From: Longimicrobiaceae bacterium
GTDB taxonomy: Bacteria; Gemmatimonadota; Gemmatimonadetes; Longimicrobiales; Longimicrobiaceae
Assembly (NCBI GenBank): GCA_036375715.1
Contig: DASVBS010000005.1
Span: forward strand, 1 to 64,000
DNA: 64,000 bases
Direction of reading: 5' to 3'
In this document: piece by piece, positions 8,297-15,937 of the stretch
Layout of the letters: every line of letters begins with the position of its first letter
Position numbering within the stretch: position 1 is the stretch's first letter
Program-made: the position numbers and the translations under genes
Notes under the pieces: generated by a model
Databases searched by the model: none
What the model was told of the DNA's origin: nothing
What the model saw: only the letters and a program-made list of their open reading frames with translations

Positions 8297-9613
8297 TTAG
8301 CTGCCTGGAGCGATCGGTGCCTCGCCACGTTTCATCCTCTCCAGCCACGCCTCCGCCCGGTCCAGGTACTTCTGCTGCTGCGCCTCGGTGGCCATGTGGT
8401 TGTGGGGCGCATCGACCAGCGGTACCACCTCCTTCGGCCCGCGCAGGCGGTTGAAAGCCGCCCAGATCCCGGTAGGACGGGTCAGCTCGTCGATGAAGCC
8501 CATTGAGACTAGCGCCGGCACCTGGATCCGCCCCGCGAAGTTGACGATGTCGAAGTACCTCGCCGTCTCCAGTACCGCGGGGTCTTCCACGTTCCACTGC
8601 GGGTAGCTGGCGGCCCGCCCGTGCAGTGCCGCGGTCACGTCCGCCCCAGCCGGTACGTGGGCAATCATCCCGGTAACGCGGGGATGGAGCGCAGCGGTGG
8701 CGAAGCTCTGCTGCCCGCCCATGCTGGTTCCCATCACCACCAAGGTCTCTCCGTCCCACTGCGGCAGCGTCGTCAGGAACTCGACTGCTCGGTAATCGCC
8801 CAGGTACATCCGTAGAAAGTGACTCTCGTCGCGGCTGTGATCCCCGAGCACCTCGTAACGCTTCACCACCGTCGGAAGGTTGTCGTAGAAGGACTGGGGC
8901 ATGTCCACGGGCACGTCGTGCGGCTCTACGTTCAGCACCAGCCAGCCCTGCTGTGCCCGATCCGTAACCCAAGACTTCTGCAGGGGATAGGGTGGGCTTG
9001 CCCACTGGAGGATGACCAGGGCGGGGAAAGGACCATCACCCGAGGGGCGGGCGAGCTGGGCGTAGACGTGCGCACCCTGGATGTTGTTCAACCGCACCGT
9101 GGCGTACTCAACACCGGGCACCCCACTCTCCTTCGGAGTGACCTCTGCGCCCATCGGCACCGCCTCGAGCTCCGCGAGCTTCGCTCGCCAGAAAGCGTCG
9201 AAATCGGCCGGCTCCGGCTCGGCGGCCTCGATTCGCTCCGGCGCCACCGCCGCTCCCAGCAGGAGCTTGCCCGGACCGCCGGTGTGCGGTGCTCCGAAGC
9301 TCGAGTCCGGCTTCTCCGGACGGATCTCCACCAGCACCATGCCCGGCTGCGCGAGCGAGGTCTCGATCCTGACGCCGGGTCGGGTCAGGTCGATGGTGCC
9401 GCTGTCGATCACCGCGCCGCCGTCTCGCCGGATGGTGTAGCGGTACCGTCCCGTGCCCTGGCTCGCGGTCCAGCCGACCCGTTCGCCGGGATTGTAGATG
9501 CCGCTGGAGTCGTCCGGGGTGAAGACCGGAAGCTGCGCCTCGGCCGAGGCGACGACGAGCAGACAGGGAAGGGCGGCAACAAGCCACCGCCGGGTCAGGG
9601 ACGATCGGCTCAT
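8297..9613 (-). CDS. Secreted acetylxylan esterase-like protein (CE7/AXE1)
   Basis: 438 residues from ATG 9613, chosen because it gives a clean signal peptide (RRWLVAALPCLLVVASAEA, cut before QLPVF). After a ~110-residue N-terminal beta region, the AXE1 (PF05448) alpha/beta-hydrolase follows: DFDAFWRAKLAELEAVP is the family entry motif, MGTSMGGQQ holds the nucleophile Ser, GFIDELTRP the Asp, and DAPHNHM the His. CE7 enzymes remove acetyl groups from xylo-oligosaccharides and cephalosporin C. With the glycosidase-like lipoproteins nearby, a role in glycan deacetylation is likely. Confidence 0.85.
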   Translation of the reverse strand: MSRSSLTRRWLVAALPCLLVVASAEAQLPVFTPDDSSGIYNPGERVGWTASQGTGRYRYTIRRDGGAVIDSGTIDLTRPGVRIETSLAQPGMVLVEIRPEKPDSSFGAPHTGGPGKLLLGAAVAPERIEAAEPEPADFDAFWRAKLAELEAVPMGAEVTPKESGVPGVEYATVRLNNIQGAHVYAQLARPSGDGPFPALVILQWASPPYPLQKSWVTDRAQQGWLVLNVEPHDVPVDMPQSFYDNLPTVVKRYEVLGDHSRDESHFLRMYLGDYRAVEFLTTLPQWDGETLVVMGTSMGGQQSFATAALHPRVTGMIAHVPAGADVTAALHGRAASYPQWNVEDPAVLETARYFDIVNFAGRIQVPALVSMGFIDELTRPTGIWAAFNRLRGPKEVVPLVDAPHNHMATEAQQQKYLDRAEAWLERMKRGEAPIAPGS

Positions 9614-9708
9614 GGGTTGCGGCGGGAAAGCGGGCGAGGAACGATGAACCCCGTTAGTGTGGCTTACGCGGGCGCGGCTGGCAATCATCCACCCTCACAC
9701 AACCACCC

Positions 9709-10365
9709 ATGAACGCGACCGATCTCAAGGATGCCCTTCTCGACGCCCTGGTCGAGGCCTATGAGGACGCCGGCCTTCGCGGTCTATGTGGCGACGGCCG
9801 CTGGGAGGCGGCGGTCGGCACGGTGCGCTCCCTCGATGCCGAGCTCCTTGCGGAGCGTGTCCGCGCCGCGAGGGCGTATGATCGCAATACGGCCAGCGCC
9901 GGCGCCGCCGGTCCGAACGTTGCCGGTATCGACGTCGCCGATCCCGGCGTCGCCGACCTCAACACCGGAGAGACCCGCATGGCCGGAAACTGGAAGCCCG
10001 CTGATTACAATCGGGTCTCCCCCTATCTGATCGTGGACGGGGCGGCCCGCACCATCGACTTCCTGGTCGAGGCGTTCGCGGCCGAGCGCCTGCGCCAATA
10101 TCCCGCTCCCGACGGGAAGCTGATGCACGCCGAGGTGCGCATCGGGGATTCCGTGATCATGATCGCAGACGGCAATGAGGGGTGGCCGCCGATCGGTGCT
10201 CACGTTCACGTCTACGTTCCGGACGTCGACGAGACCTACCGACGCGCACTGGCCGCCGGCGCCGAATCGATCCAGGAGCCGGTGAAGAAGGACGATGAGG
10301 ACCGCCGCGGCGGCGTCAAGGATCCCGGCGGCACCACCTGGTGGATCGCCACCAGAGTGGAGTGA
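9709..10365 (+). CDS. VOC (glyoxalase/PhnB-like) protein with N-terminal extension
   Basis: 218 residues. From ~95 onward it is a VOC-fold protein of the PhnB type (NRVSPYLIVDGAARTIDFL; AEVRIGDSVIMIAD; GAHVHVYVPDVDETYRRALAAGA; DPGGTTWWIATR). PhnB-like proteins are usually ~130-150 residues and most have no proven reaction. The first ~55 residues form a predicted helical extension (LKDALLDALVEAYEDAGLRGLCGDGRWEAA region, seen in pieces), followed by an Ala/Gly/Asp-rich linker. An internal start MAGNWKPADYN would give the core alone. The stop codon lies in the left arm of a terminator hairpin. Confidence 0.8.
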   Translation: MNATDLKDALLDALVEAYEDAGLRGLCGDGRWEAAVGTVRSLDAELLAERVRAARAYDRNTASAGAAGPNVAGIDVADPGVADLNTGETRMAGNWKPADYNRVSPYLIVDGAARTIDFLVEAFAAERLRQYPAPDGKLMHAEVRIGDSVIMIADGNEGWPPIGAHVHVYVPDVDETYRRALAAGAESIQEPVKKDDEDRRGGVKDPGGTTWWIATRVE

Positions 10366-10390
10366 GCAGCCCGGCCTGCGGGCTGCTCAC
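10362..10390. terminator. Bidirectional hairpin terminator between convergent genes
   Basis: A perfect 12-bp stem: GTGAGCAGCCCG at 10362-10373 pairs with CGGGCTGCTCAC at 10379-10390 across a 5-base loop. The TGA of the VOC gene (10363-10365) is inside the stem. No U-run follows. The gene on the other strand ends at 10435. Confidence 0.75.
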
Positions 10391-10434
10391 CCCCTGAAAT
10401 TCGCGTCGCAATTCAAAATTGCGCCGCGCGCCCT

Positions 10435-11526
10435 TCACGCCGCGCGCACCGCCTCCACCGGGTCCCAGCTGGGGTAGTCGACGTAGCCGCGCTCGTCGCC
10501 GCCGTAGAAGGTCGCGCGGTCCGCCGGGGCGAGGGGAGCGCCGATGGCGAAGCGCTGCGGTAGGTCCGGGTTGGCGATGAAGGGGACCCCGAAGGAGACC
10601 AGGTCCGCCTCACCTGCCGCGAGCGCCGCGTCGCCGCTCGTGCGGTCGTAGCCGCCGTTGATGATCAAGGGGCCGCGGAAGGCCCGCCGCATCCGCGCCG
10701 CGAGGCGATCGGCCGCCGGCGTCTCGACGGGCTCCACCACGTGCAGGTAGGCCAACCCCAGCGGGGCGAGCGCGGACGCGGCGCCGAGGAAGGTCTTTGC
10801 CGGGTCCGAGTCGCTCATGCCGTTGTAGGAGTTGTGAGGGCTCAGGCGTACACCCACCCCGTCGGCGCCCCAGACCTCCGCCACCGCCGCCGTCACCTCC
10901 GTCAGGAAGCGCAGGCGATTCTCCAGCGAGCCACCGTAGCGGTCCGTGCGCCGGTTACTGCCATCGCGCAGGAACTGGTCGATGAGGTACCCGTTGGCGC
11001 CGTGCAGCTCGACCCCGTCGAAACCGGCCTCGCGCGCTCGACCAGCGGCTCGGGCGAAATCGGAGACGATCGAGGCGATCTCCTCCGTCTCCAATGCACG
11101 CGGCGTGACGAACGGCTGCGGGCCCTTGCGGGTGAAGATGGTCCCCTCCGGCGCGATGGCCGACGGGGCGACCGGGAGAGCCCCACCGGGCTGCAGCGAA
11201 GGGTGCGAGACCCGTCCGACGTGCCAGAGCTGCAGGAAGATCCTCCCACCGACCCGGTGCACTGCGTCCGTGATCCGCTTCCACCCCTCCACCTGCTCAT
11301 CGGAGTGGATGCCGGGTGTATCGATATAGCCGACCCCCTGCGGGGAGATCTGGCTCCCCTCCGTGATGATCAGCCCCGCGGTGGCGCGCTGCACATAGTA
11401 GGTCACCGCCGAGGGCGAGGGGATCGTCCCGCTCGCCCGGTTGCGGGTCATTGGAGCCATGACGACGCGATTGGGCAGCGTAAGCCTGCCTAACCGAAGC
11501 GGGGTGAAGAGGTTCGTCGCGGACAT
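10435..11526 (-). CDS. Old Yellow Enzyme-family alkene reductase
   Basis: 363 residues, the normal length for OYE/NemA flavoproteins. Seen: LPNRVVMAPMTRNRA (FMN-binding entry with Thr), ATAGLIITEGSQISPQG, the HGANGYLIDQFLRDGSN active-site segment, and RYGGSLENRLRF. These FMN enzymes use NAD(P)H to reduce activated C=C bonds, nitro-esters and quinones. AGGAAA lies ahead of ATG 11526. An Rrf2 regulator is transcribed in the same direction 359 bp upstream, and a palindrome lies between them, so induction by electrophile or redox stress is plausible. Confidence 0.92.
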   Translation of the reverse strand: MSATNLFTPLRLGRLTLPNRVVMAPMTRNRASGTIPSPSAVTYYVQRATAGLIITEGSQISPQGVGYIDTPGIHSDEQVEGWKRITDAVHRVGGRIFLQLWHVGRVSHPSLQPGGALPVAPSAIAPEGTIFTRKGPQPFVTPRALETEEIASIVSDFARAAGRAREAGFDGVELHGANGYLIDQFLRDGSNRRTDRYGGSLENRLRFLTEVTAAVAEVWGADGVGVRLSPHNSYNGMSDSDPAKTFLGAASALAPLGLAYLHVVEPVETPAADRLAARMRRAFRGPLIINGGYDRTSGDAALAAGEADLVSFGVPFIANPDLPQRFAIGAPLAPADRATFYGGDERGYVDYPSWDPVEAVRAA

Positions 11527-11639
11527 GAACGTTTCCTGATGATGGTTTGGAACTCGCGCACGCCTGCCGACTCGCGACCGGCGAACGTGCGCACAACGAG
11601 AGCGGATCCTCTCCGCTCCGATGATGCTTCTACTACTGC

Positions 11640-11656
11640 GTAACCAACACAGTTAC
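11640..11656. promoter_or_regulatory. Candidate operator GTAAC-N7-GTTAC upstream of the OYE gene
   Basis: A 5-7-5 inverted repeat 114 bp before the OYE start, in an AT-richer patch. A related 17-bp site with the same spacing and the same GTTAC half lies before the Rrf2 gene (12338-12354). Rrf2 proteins bind such short palindromes, so it may be the Rrf2 operator. The rest of the 11527-11885 gap shows no gene. Confidence 0.4.
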
Positions 11657-11885
11657 ATATAGTTGCCGAATTAAGGGGCACCGTGCCCGGCGCCCCTGCC
11701 TGCCGGTCGTTACTGTTTCCGCTGTCGCACCGGCGCTAGCGCTCACTTTTCAGGCGGCGACTGCGGCCTTCAACGCTCGAGCGGCGGCCGGGCCGTTCCA
11801 CCTTTCAACCGGCAGCTTTGGCCTCCACCACAAGACCGGCGGATTCCAGCTCCCTCACTTCAGCGGCCGCCACTGCTTCCGCCGC

Positions 11886-12314
11886 TCAGCTAGCAGCCGC
11901 CGCCTCCACTTCCTCGGTGATGTCTGCGAGCGTCACCCGGTCGAGCTCCTCGACGAAGGCGCGTTCCGCCCGGCAGATGACCCCGTGCAGCACAGGCAGG
12001 ATGTGTGCCCCAACCGGGCAGCTCTCGCTCGTACCACAGCGGTGCGTGGCGATCAGCTCCGATCGTTCCACCGCCTGGTAGACCTCCCGCAGCGTAATCT
12101 CCTCCGGCGGCCTCGCCAGCATCGTGCCGCCGCCCACTCCCAGCTGTGACCGCGTGAACCCGGCATCGGCCAGGCTCCCCAGCAGCCGCCGGATCACCGC
12201 CGGGTTGGTGTTGGCGCTCTCCGCCAGACGCTCCGAGGTCAGCGGCCGATCCCGGTAATGCGCGAGCATCACCAGGACGTGGACCGCGACGGCGAAACGT
12301 GTGCTTGCGGGCAT
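11886..12314 (-). CDS. Rrf2-family transcriptional regulator
   Basis: 142 residues, typical for Rrf2. The N-terminal winged helix reads TRFAVAVHVLVMLAHY, LTSERLAESANTNPAVIRRL, LGSLADAGFTRSQLGVGGG. The classical three-Cys iron-sulfur motif is not complete: only Cys93 and Cys99 (RCGTSESC) are seen. It may sense redox or electrophiles through a disulfide, as in YwnA/CymR-like members, rather than a cluster. Likely target: the OYE gene downstream on the same strand, and itself. Confidence 0.88.
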   Translation of the reverse strand: MPASTRFAVAVHVLVMLAHYRDRPLTSERLAESANTNPAVIRRLLGSLADAGFTRSQLGVGGGTMLARPPEEITLREVYQAVERSELIATHRCGTSESCPVGAHILPVLHGVICRAERAFVEELDRVTLADITEEVEAAAAS

Positions 12315-12337
12315 GACCTTCCTTCCCGACGCGATGT

Positions 12338-12354
12338 GTTGCAGGAATAGTTAC
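12338..12354. promoter_or_regulatory. Candidate Rrf2 autoregulatory site
   Basis: GTTGC-aggaata-GTTAC, 24 bp before the Rrf2 start, with the same 5-7-5 spacing as the site at 11640-11656. The left half matches the palindrome only in part. Weak evidence alone; the pairing with the OYE site raises it. Confidence 0.3.
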
Positions 12355-12382
12355 ACGCTTTTCGGCCCGGCGTCAAGGATGA

Positions 12383-12874
12383 TCATCCCGCGCGGGCCGG
12401 TACGCGCTCCAGGCGCTGGAACTTGCGCGAAGCGAGGGCGGTGATCACCAGCTCGCGGATCGCTTCCGGCAGCCGTGCGCGTTGCCAGTTGCGCTCCGCC
12501 TCCGCGTCACCGCCCGCGGCGGCAACCGCACAGAGCGCCTGGTGCACTGCCTTGGGGGCGTGATTGCCCAGGTGGGCGGTCGCCGCCGCGTGCCCCGCCG
12601 CCAGCGCGGCCGCCGCGGCGGCGGGGTCGCGCGCCTCGCGGGCTGCACGGTGAGCCGCGACTGCGACAGCCTGGGCGACCCCGGTGGCTACCTCTCCTCG
12701 ACCCCACGCCCGCGCCACCTCGATCGCTCGGCGCGGCCGGTCATCGTCGCCGATCGCCTCGAAGTGCGAGAGGACGCGCTCGGCACAGTCCGCCGCCCAG
12801 GCCGCCAGCATCCGATGGCGTTGCAGGTCCAGCAACCCTCCCCGGTGAACCGCGATGAACTGGTTATCAGCCAT
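12383..12874 (-). CDS. Imm-5-like putative immunity protein
   Basis: 163 residues, Ala-rich, helical and soluble. The pattern RHRMLAAWAADCAERVLSHFE, then RPRRAIEVARAWGRGE, then AAHRAAREARDPAAAAAALA and RNWQRARLPEAIRELV is that of proteins annotated as Imm-5-domain putative immunity proteins, named from polymorphic-toxin loci. No toxin, secretion gene or second immunity gene lies nearby, so it is an orphan, or its real role differs. Not coupled to either neighbour. Confidence 0.6.
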   Translation of the reverse strand: MADNQFIAVHRGGLLDLQRHRMLAAWAADCAERVLSHFEAIGDDDRPRRAIEVARAWGRGEVATGVAQAVAVAAHRAAREARDPAAAAAALAAGHAAATAHLGNHAPKAVHQALCAVAAAGGDAEAERNWQRARLPEAIRELVITALASRKFQRLERVPARAG

Positions 12875-13017
12875 AAGTCTATCCTGGCTTTCATGTCTCG
12901 TGCAGCGCGGCCCTCACCGCCCCGCGCAACGGTAGCGTAAACAGTAAGCCGCATTTTGATCCCCCGCACCCCCCACACCGATATCGGTGGAAGCGTCTGG
13001 GAGCGGAGTCGCGAGGT

Positions 13018-13062
13018 AAGGGAGTTAGGAGCCTGACTCCTAACACCTGACTCCTCCCCTCC
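13018..13062. repeat. GACTCCT-type intergenic repeat, copy 1
   Basis: GTTAGGAG (13024-13031) pairs with CTCCTAAC (13037-13044) over a 5-base loop, followed by a further CTGACTCCT unit. Related in sequence to the elements at 15863, 36027 and 57671. It lies in the 283-bp gap upstream of the MFS gene; nothing else recognisable is in this gap. Confidence 0.65.
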
Positions 13063-13157
13063 CTTGGCCCACCCCTCGCATCCCCTTGCGCACCGGCGAG
13101 CCGCCGAGGTAACTGGAGCACGCCAGTTTTCACCCGCTACTCGTAAACAGGTCGCCT

Positions 13158-15143
13158 TTGTCAGTTTCCAACTCGGTTCCGTCGACGATCGCCGAGCGGC
13201 TAAGTCGCCGTCAGGTCCTCACCGTCTTCAGCGGGCTGCTGCTCGCGATGTTGCTGGCGGCGCTCGACTCCACCATCGTGGCGACGGCGCTGCCCACCGT
13301 CGTCGGGGAGCTGGGTGGGCTGAGCCGGTTGGCGTGGGTGGTCACCGCCTACCTGCTGGCGCAGACGGTGGTCACCCCGCTGTACGGCAAGCTCGGCGAT
13401 CTCTACGGTCGGAAGATCGTCCTGCAGACCGCCATCGTGCTCTTCCTCGTCGGCTCGGCCCTGTGCGGGATGAGCCAGACGATGATGCAGCTCATCCTCT
13501 TCCGGGCCATCCAGGGGCTCGGCGGCGGCGGGTTGATGGTGACCGCACAGGCGGTCGTCGGGGACATCGTCTCCCCGCGCGAGCGCGGCCGCTACCAGGG
13601 GATCTTCGGCGCGGTCTTCGGCGTCTCCAGCGTGGCCGGGCCACTCCTGGGCGGCTATTTCACCACCCACCTTTCCTGGCGCTGGATCTTCTACATCAAC
13701 CTTCCGCTGGGGCTGATCGCGCTGGGCGTGATTGCCTTGACGCTGCCGCGCCGGCCCGAGCGGGTGAGACGTTCGGTCGATTACGTCGGGGCGACACTGC
13801 TCGCGGTGGCGCTCAGCGCGATCGTGGTCTTCACCGACCTCGGCGGAGTTCACTATCCCTGGGGATCGCCGCAGATGCTGGGGCTGGCGGCGATCGCCGT
13901 GGCCACGCTGGCAGGCTTCGTCTGGGCCGAAACGCGCGCCGAGGAGCCTGTCCTCCCGCTGCGGCTCTTCGCCAACCCTACCTTCTCGCTGACCGTGGCG
14001 GTGGGGCTGGTGGTCGGCATCGCCATGTTCGGCTCGGTGACCTATCTGCCCCTCTTCCTGCAGGTGGTGAACGGCGCCAGCCCGACCGGTTCGGGGCTCC
14101 AGATGGTGCCGATGATGGGCGGCATGCTGTTCACCTCGATCATCTCCGGGCAGCTCATCAGCCGCTGGGGGCGTTATCGCATCTTCCCCATCGTCGGCAC
14201 GGCGGTGATGGCCCTCGGCCTCTACCTCCTCTCGCGCATGGACGCCGAGACCTCTGTGGCACGGGCCTCCTTCGACATGATGGTGCTGGGGCTCGGTCTG
14301 GGGATGGTGATGCAGGTGCTGGTGATCGCCGTCCAGAACTCGGTGGCCTACGAGGACCTCGGCGTCGCCACCTCGGGGGCGACCCTCTTCCGCCTCATCG
14401 GAGGTTCGCTGGGCACCGCCATCTTCGGGGCCATCTTCGCCGCCAGGCTCGCTCGGAATCTGGCGCAGATGCTTCCGCCAGGCACGCCGAGTCGCTTCGG
14501 CGGCGGAGCCGGCGCCGGGATCAGCCCGCAGATGCTGGCCGACCTCGACCCCGCGACCCGGGGAATCTACATCGAGGCCTTCACCCTGTCGTTGCGCACC
14601 GTCTTCCTCGCCGCGATGGGGATCGCCCTGGTGGGCTTCCTGCTGACCTGGTTCGTCCCCGAGCGGCCGCTGCGCGAGAGCATCGCCGCCGTCGCCGGCG
14701 ACGTGGGGAAGGAAGCGGAAGAGCTCTTCCCCATGCCCTCGGACATACCGTCCGTGCGCCGTATCGAGCGGGCGCTCTCCCTCCTTGCCACGCGGGACAT
14801 CAAGCGGGAGTACATCCGCAAGGTGGTCGAGCGCGCCGGGGTTGACGTGAGCCCGTACGCCGCCTGGCTACTGGTCCGCTTCGACCAGCACCCCGACCGA
14901 AGCCTCTCCTGGATCGCCCGGCACTACGGCGCCGACCCCAGCCGAACCGCCGAAGCCGAGCGCGAGCTCCGCAGCCGCGGCCTGCTCACCGACGAGGCCG
15001 GCGAGCGCGTCCTCACACCGGTCGGCCGCCAGCTCCTCGAATCCCTCAACGCCGCCCGCCGCGAGCGCATCCGCGAAGTCCTCGCCGAGTGGGCGCCCGC
15101 CGAGCGGGAAGAACTGGTCGCTAGGCTGGCAGGCGAGTTCTAG
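13158..15143 (+). CDS. DHA2-type MFS exporter (EmrB/QacA-like) with C-terminal winged-helix domain
   Basis: 661 residues. No ATG lies before the first membrane helix, so TTG 13158 is used. Residues ~20-515 form a 14-helix drug/H+ antiporter: motif D1 region [17 protein letters not shown], motif [12 protein letters not shown], motif [15 protein letters not shown]. Usual length is ~500. After the last helix ([15 protein letters not shown]) comes a soluble domain of ~130 residues with a MarR-like wHTH pattern ([18 protein letters not shown], then [29 protein letters not shown]). The tail may sense the cargo or bind DNA; this is inference. Its end abuts a repeat element. Confidence 0.88.
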   Translation: MSVSNSVPSTIAERLSRRQVLTVFSGLLLAMLLAALDSTIVATALPTVVGELGGLSRLAWVVTAYLLAQTVVTPLYGKLGDLYGRKIVLQTAIVLFLVGSALCGMSQTMMQLILFRAIQGLGGGGLMVTAQAVVGDIVSPRERGRYQGIFGAVFGVSSVAGPLLGGYFTTHLSWRWIFYINLPLGLIALGVIALTLPRRPERVRRSVDYVGATLLAVALSAIVVFTDLGGVHYPWGSPQMLGLAAIAVATLAGFVWAETRAEEPVLPLRLFANPTFSLTVAVGLVVGIAMFGSVTYLPLFLQVVNGASPTGSGLQMVPMMGGMLFTSIISGQLISRWGRYRIFPIVGTAVMALGLYLLSRMDAETSVARASFDMMVLGLGLGMVMQVLVIAVQNSVAYEDLGVATSGATLFRLIGGSLGTAIFGAIFAARLARNLAQMLPPGTPSRFGGGAGAGISPQMLADLDPATRGIYIEAFTLSLRTVFLAAMGIALVGFLLTWFVPERPLRESIAAVAGDVGKEAEELFPMPSDIPSVRRIERALSLLATRDIKREYIRKVVERAGVDVSPYAAWLLVRFDQHPDRSLSWIARHYGADPSRTAEAERELRSRGLLTDEAGERVLTPVGRQLLESLNAARRERIREVLAEWAPAEREELVARLAGEF

Positions 15144-15150
15144 CTAGAAA

Positions 15151-15367
15151 ATTACGAATTACGAATTACGATTGAACTCGAAACCGCAGCGGTCGCAGAG
15201 GTCGGCACAGAGGTTACAGAAAGCAACATCGCTTGCAAGCATATTAACAACCTACCTACACGCACCGGATTGCGAGGCCGCCGCCGACCTCCTCAGCGCC
15301 CTCCCGAAACCCTCTGCGCCCTACGTGATCTGAAATTAGTAATTCGTAATTCGTAATTCGTAATTCC
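15151..15367. repeat. Heptamer (ATTACGA) inverted repeat element, copy 1
   Basis: Left arm ATTACGA units at 15151-15173; right arm GTAATTC units at 15339-15367. The core carries GCAGAGG/CACAGAGG-type units on the left and CCTCTGCGCC on the right. It fills the gap between two convergent genes (stops 15143 and 15371), touching both within 8 bp. Confidence 0.9.
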
Positions 15368-15370
15368 GCC

Positions 15371-15793
15371 TTACAGCCTCGCGATCGCCTCCCTCACCCC
15401 CTCCGGAATGGCTGCCTTCTTCGCGGTGCGATAGTCGTACGAGACCACCACCCCGCCGCCTTCGGCGGCGATGGTGCCGAGCTTTTCGCTTACCAGCCGG
15501 TATTCGATGGTGAAGCGGTCCTCGCCTACCTCGGTGATGCGTACGCCCACCAGGAGCCGGTCGGGGTAAGTGAGAGGGCGGCGGAAGCGGCAGTGGGTGC
15601 TGGCGAGGATCGGACCGATCCCGGTGGCGTCGACGAAGCCGATCTTCCGGAGCAGCTCGATACGCGCATTCTCGAAGTAGCGGAAGTAGACGACGTTGTT
15701 CACGTGCCCGAAGGCGTCCATCTCCCCCCACGCCACCGGCACCTCCACTCGCACGGGGAAGCCTTCCAGGAGTGCTTCCAGTTCAGTCGACAT
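15371..15793 (-). CDS. Acyl-CoA thioesterase, 4HBT (YbgC/FadM-like) family
   Basis: 140 residues from ATG 15793 (MSTELEALLEG); the longer frame adds a non-conserved tail. Hotdog fold of the 4-hydroxybenzoyl-CoA thioesterase type: VAWGEMDAFGHVNNVVYFRYFENAR holds the conserved Asp and the HVNN block in pieces, and CRFRRPLTYPDRL follows. It hydrolyses acyl-CoA thioesters in the cytoplasm; chain length cannot be told. It lies upstream of a repeat element, separate from the peptidase operon. Confidence 0.9.
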   Translation of the reverse strand: MSTELEALLEGFPVRVEVPVAWGEMDAFGHVNNVVYFRYFENARIELLRKIGFVDATGIGPILASTHCRFRRPLTYPDRLLVGVRITEVGEDRFTIEYRLVSEKLGTIAAEGGGVVVSYDYRTAKKAAIPEGVREAIARL

Positions 15794-15862
15794 TGCGTTT
15801 TTGGAATCGTTGGGATGAGAGCGGCCTGCACGGGAGCCCCAACGGGCCGCTCTCGAAACCAT

Positions 15863-15937
15863 GAAGGAGAATCAAGGAGAATCCTAGCTCCTAGCTTCTC
15901 CTTCTGGCTCCTGACTTCCTCCAAGCCGTCTACCTCC
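15863..15937. repeat. GACTCCT/AGAAGCC-type intergenic repeat, copy 2
   Basis: AAGGAGAA (15874-15881) pairs with TTCTCCTT (15896-15903), followed by TCTGGCTCCTGACTTCCTCC. It sits between the S9 peptidase stop (15938) and the thioesterase start, and may end transcription of the long minus-strand operon. Confidence 0.6.

Noticed and set aside
13064-14845. 593-residue frame overlapping the MFS gene
   Set aside because: It is Arg/Gly/Pro-rich and without motifs, while the other frame on the same strand encodes a complete 14-helix transporter.
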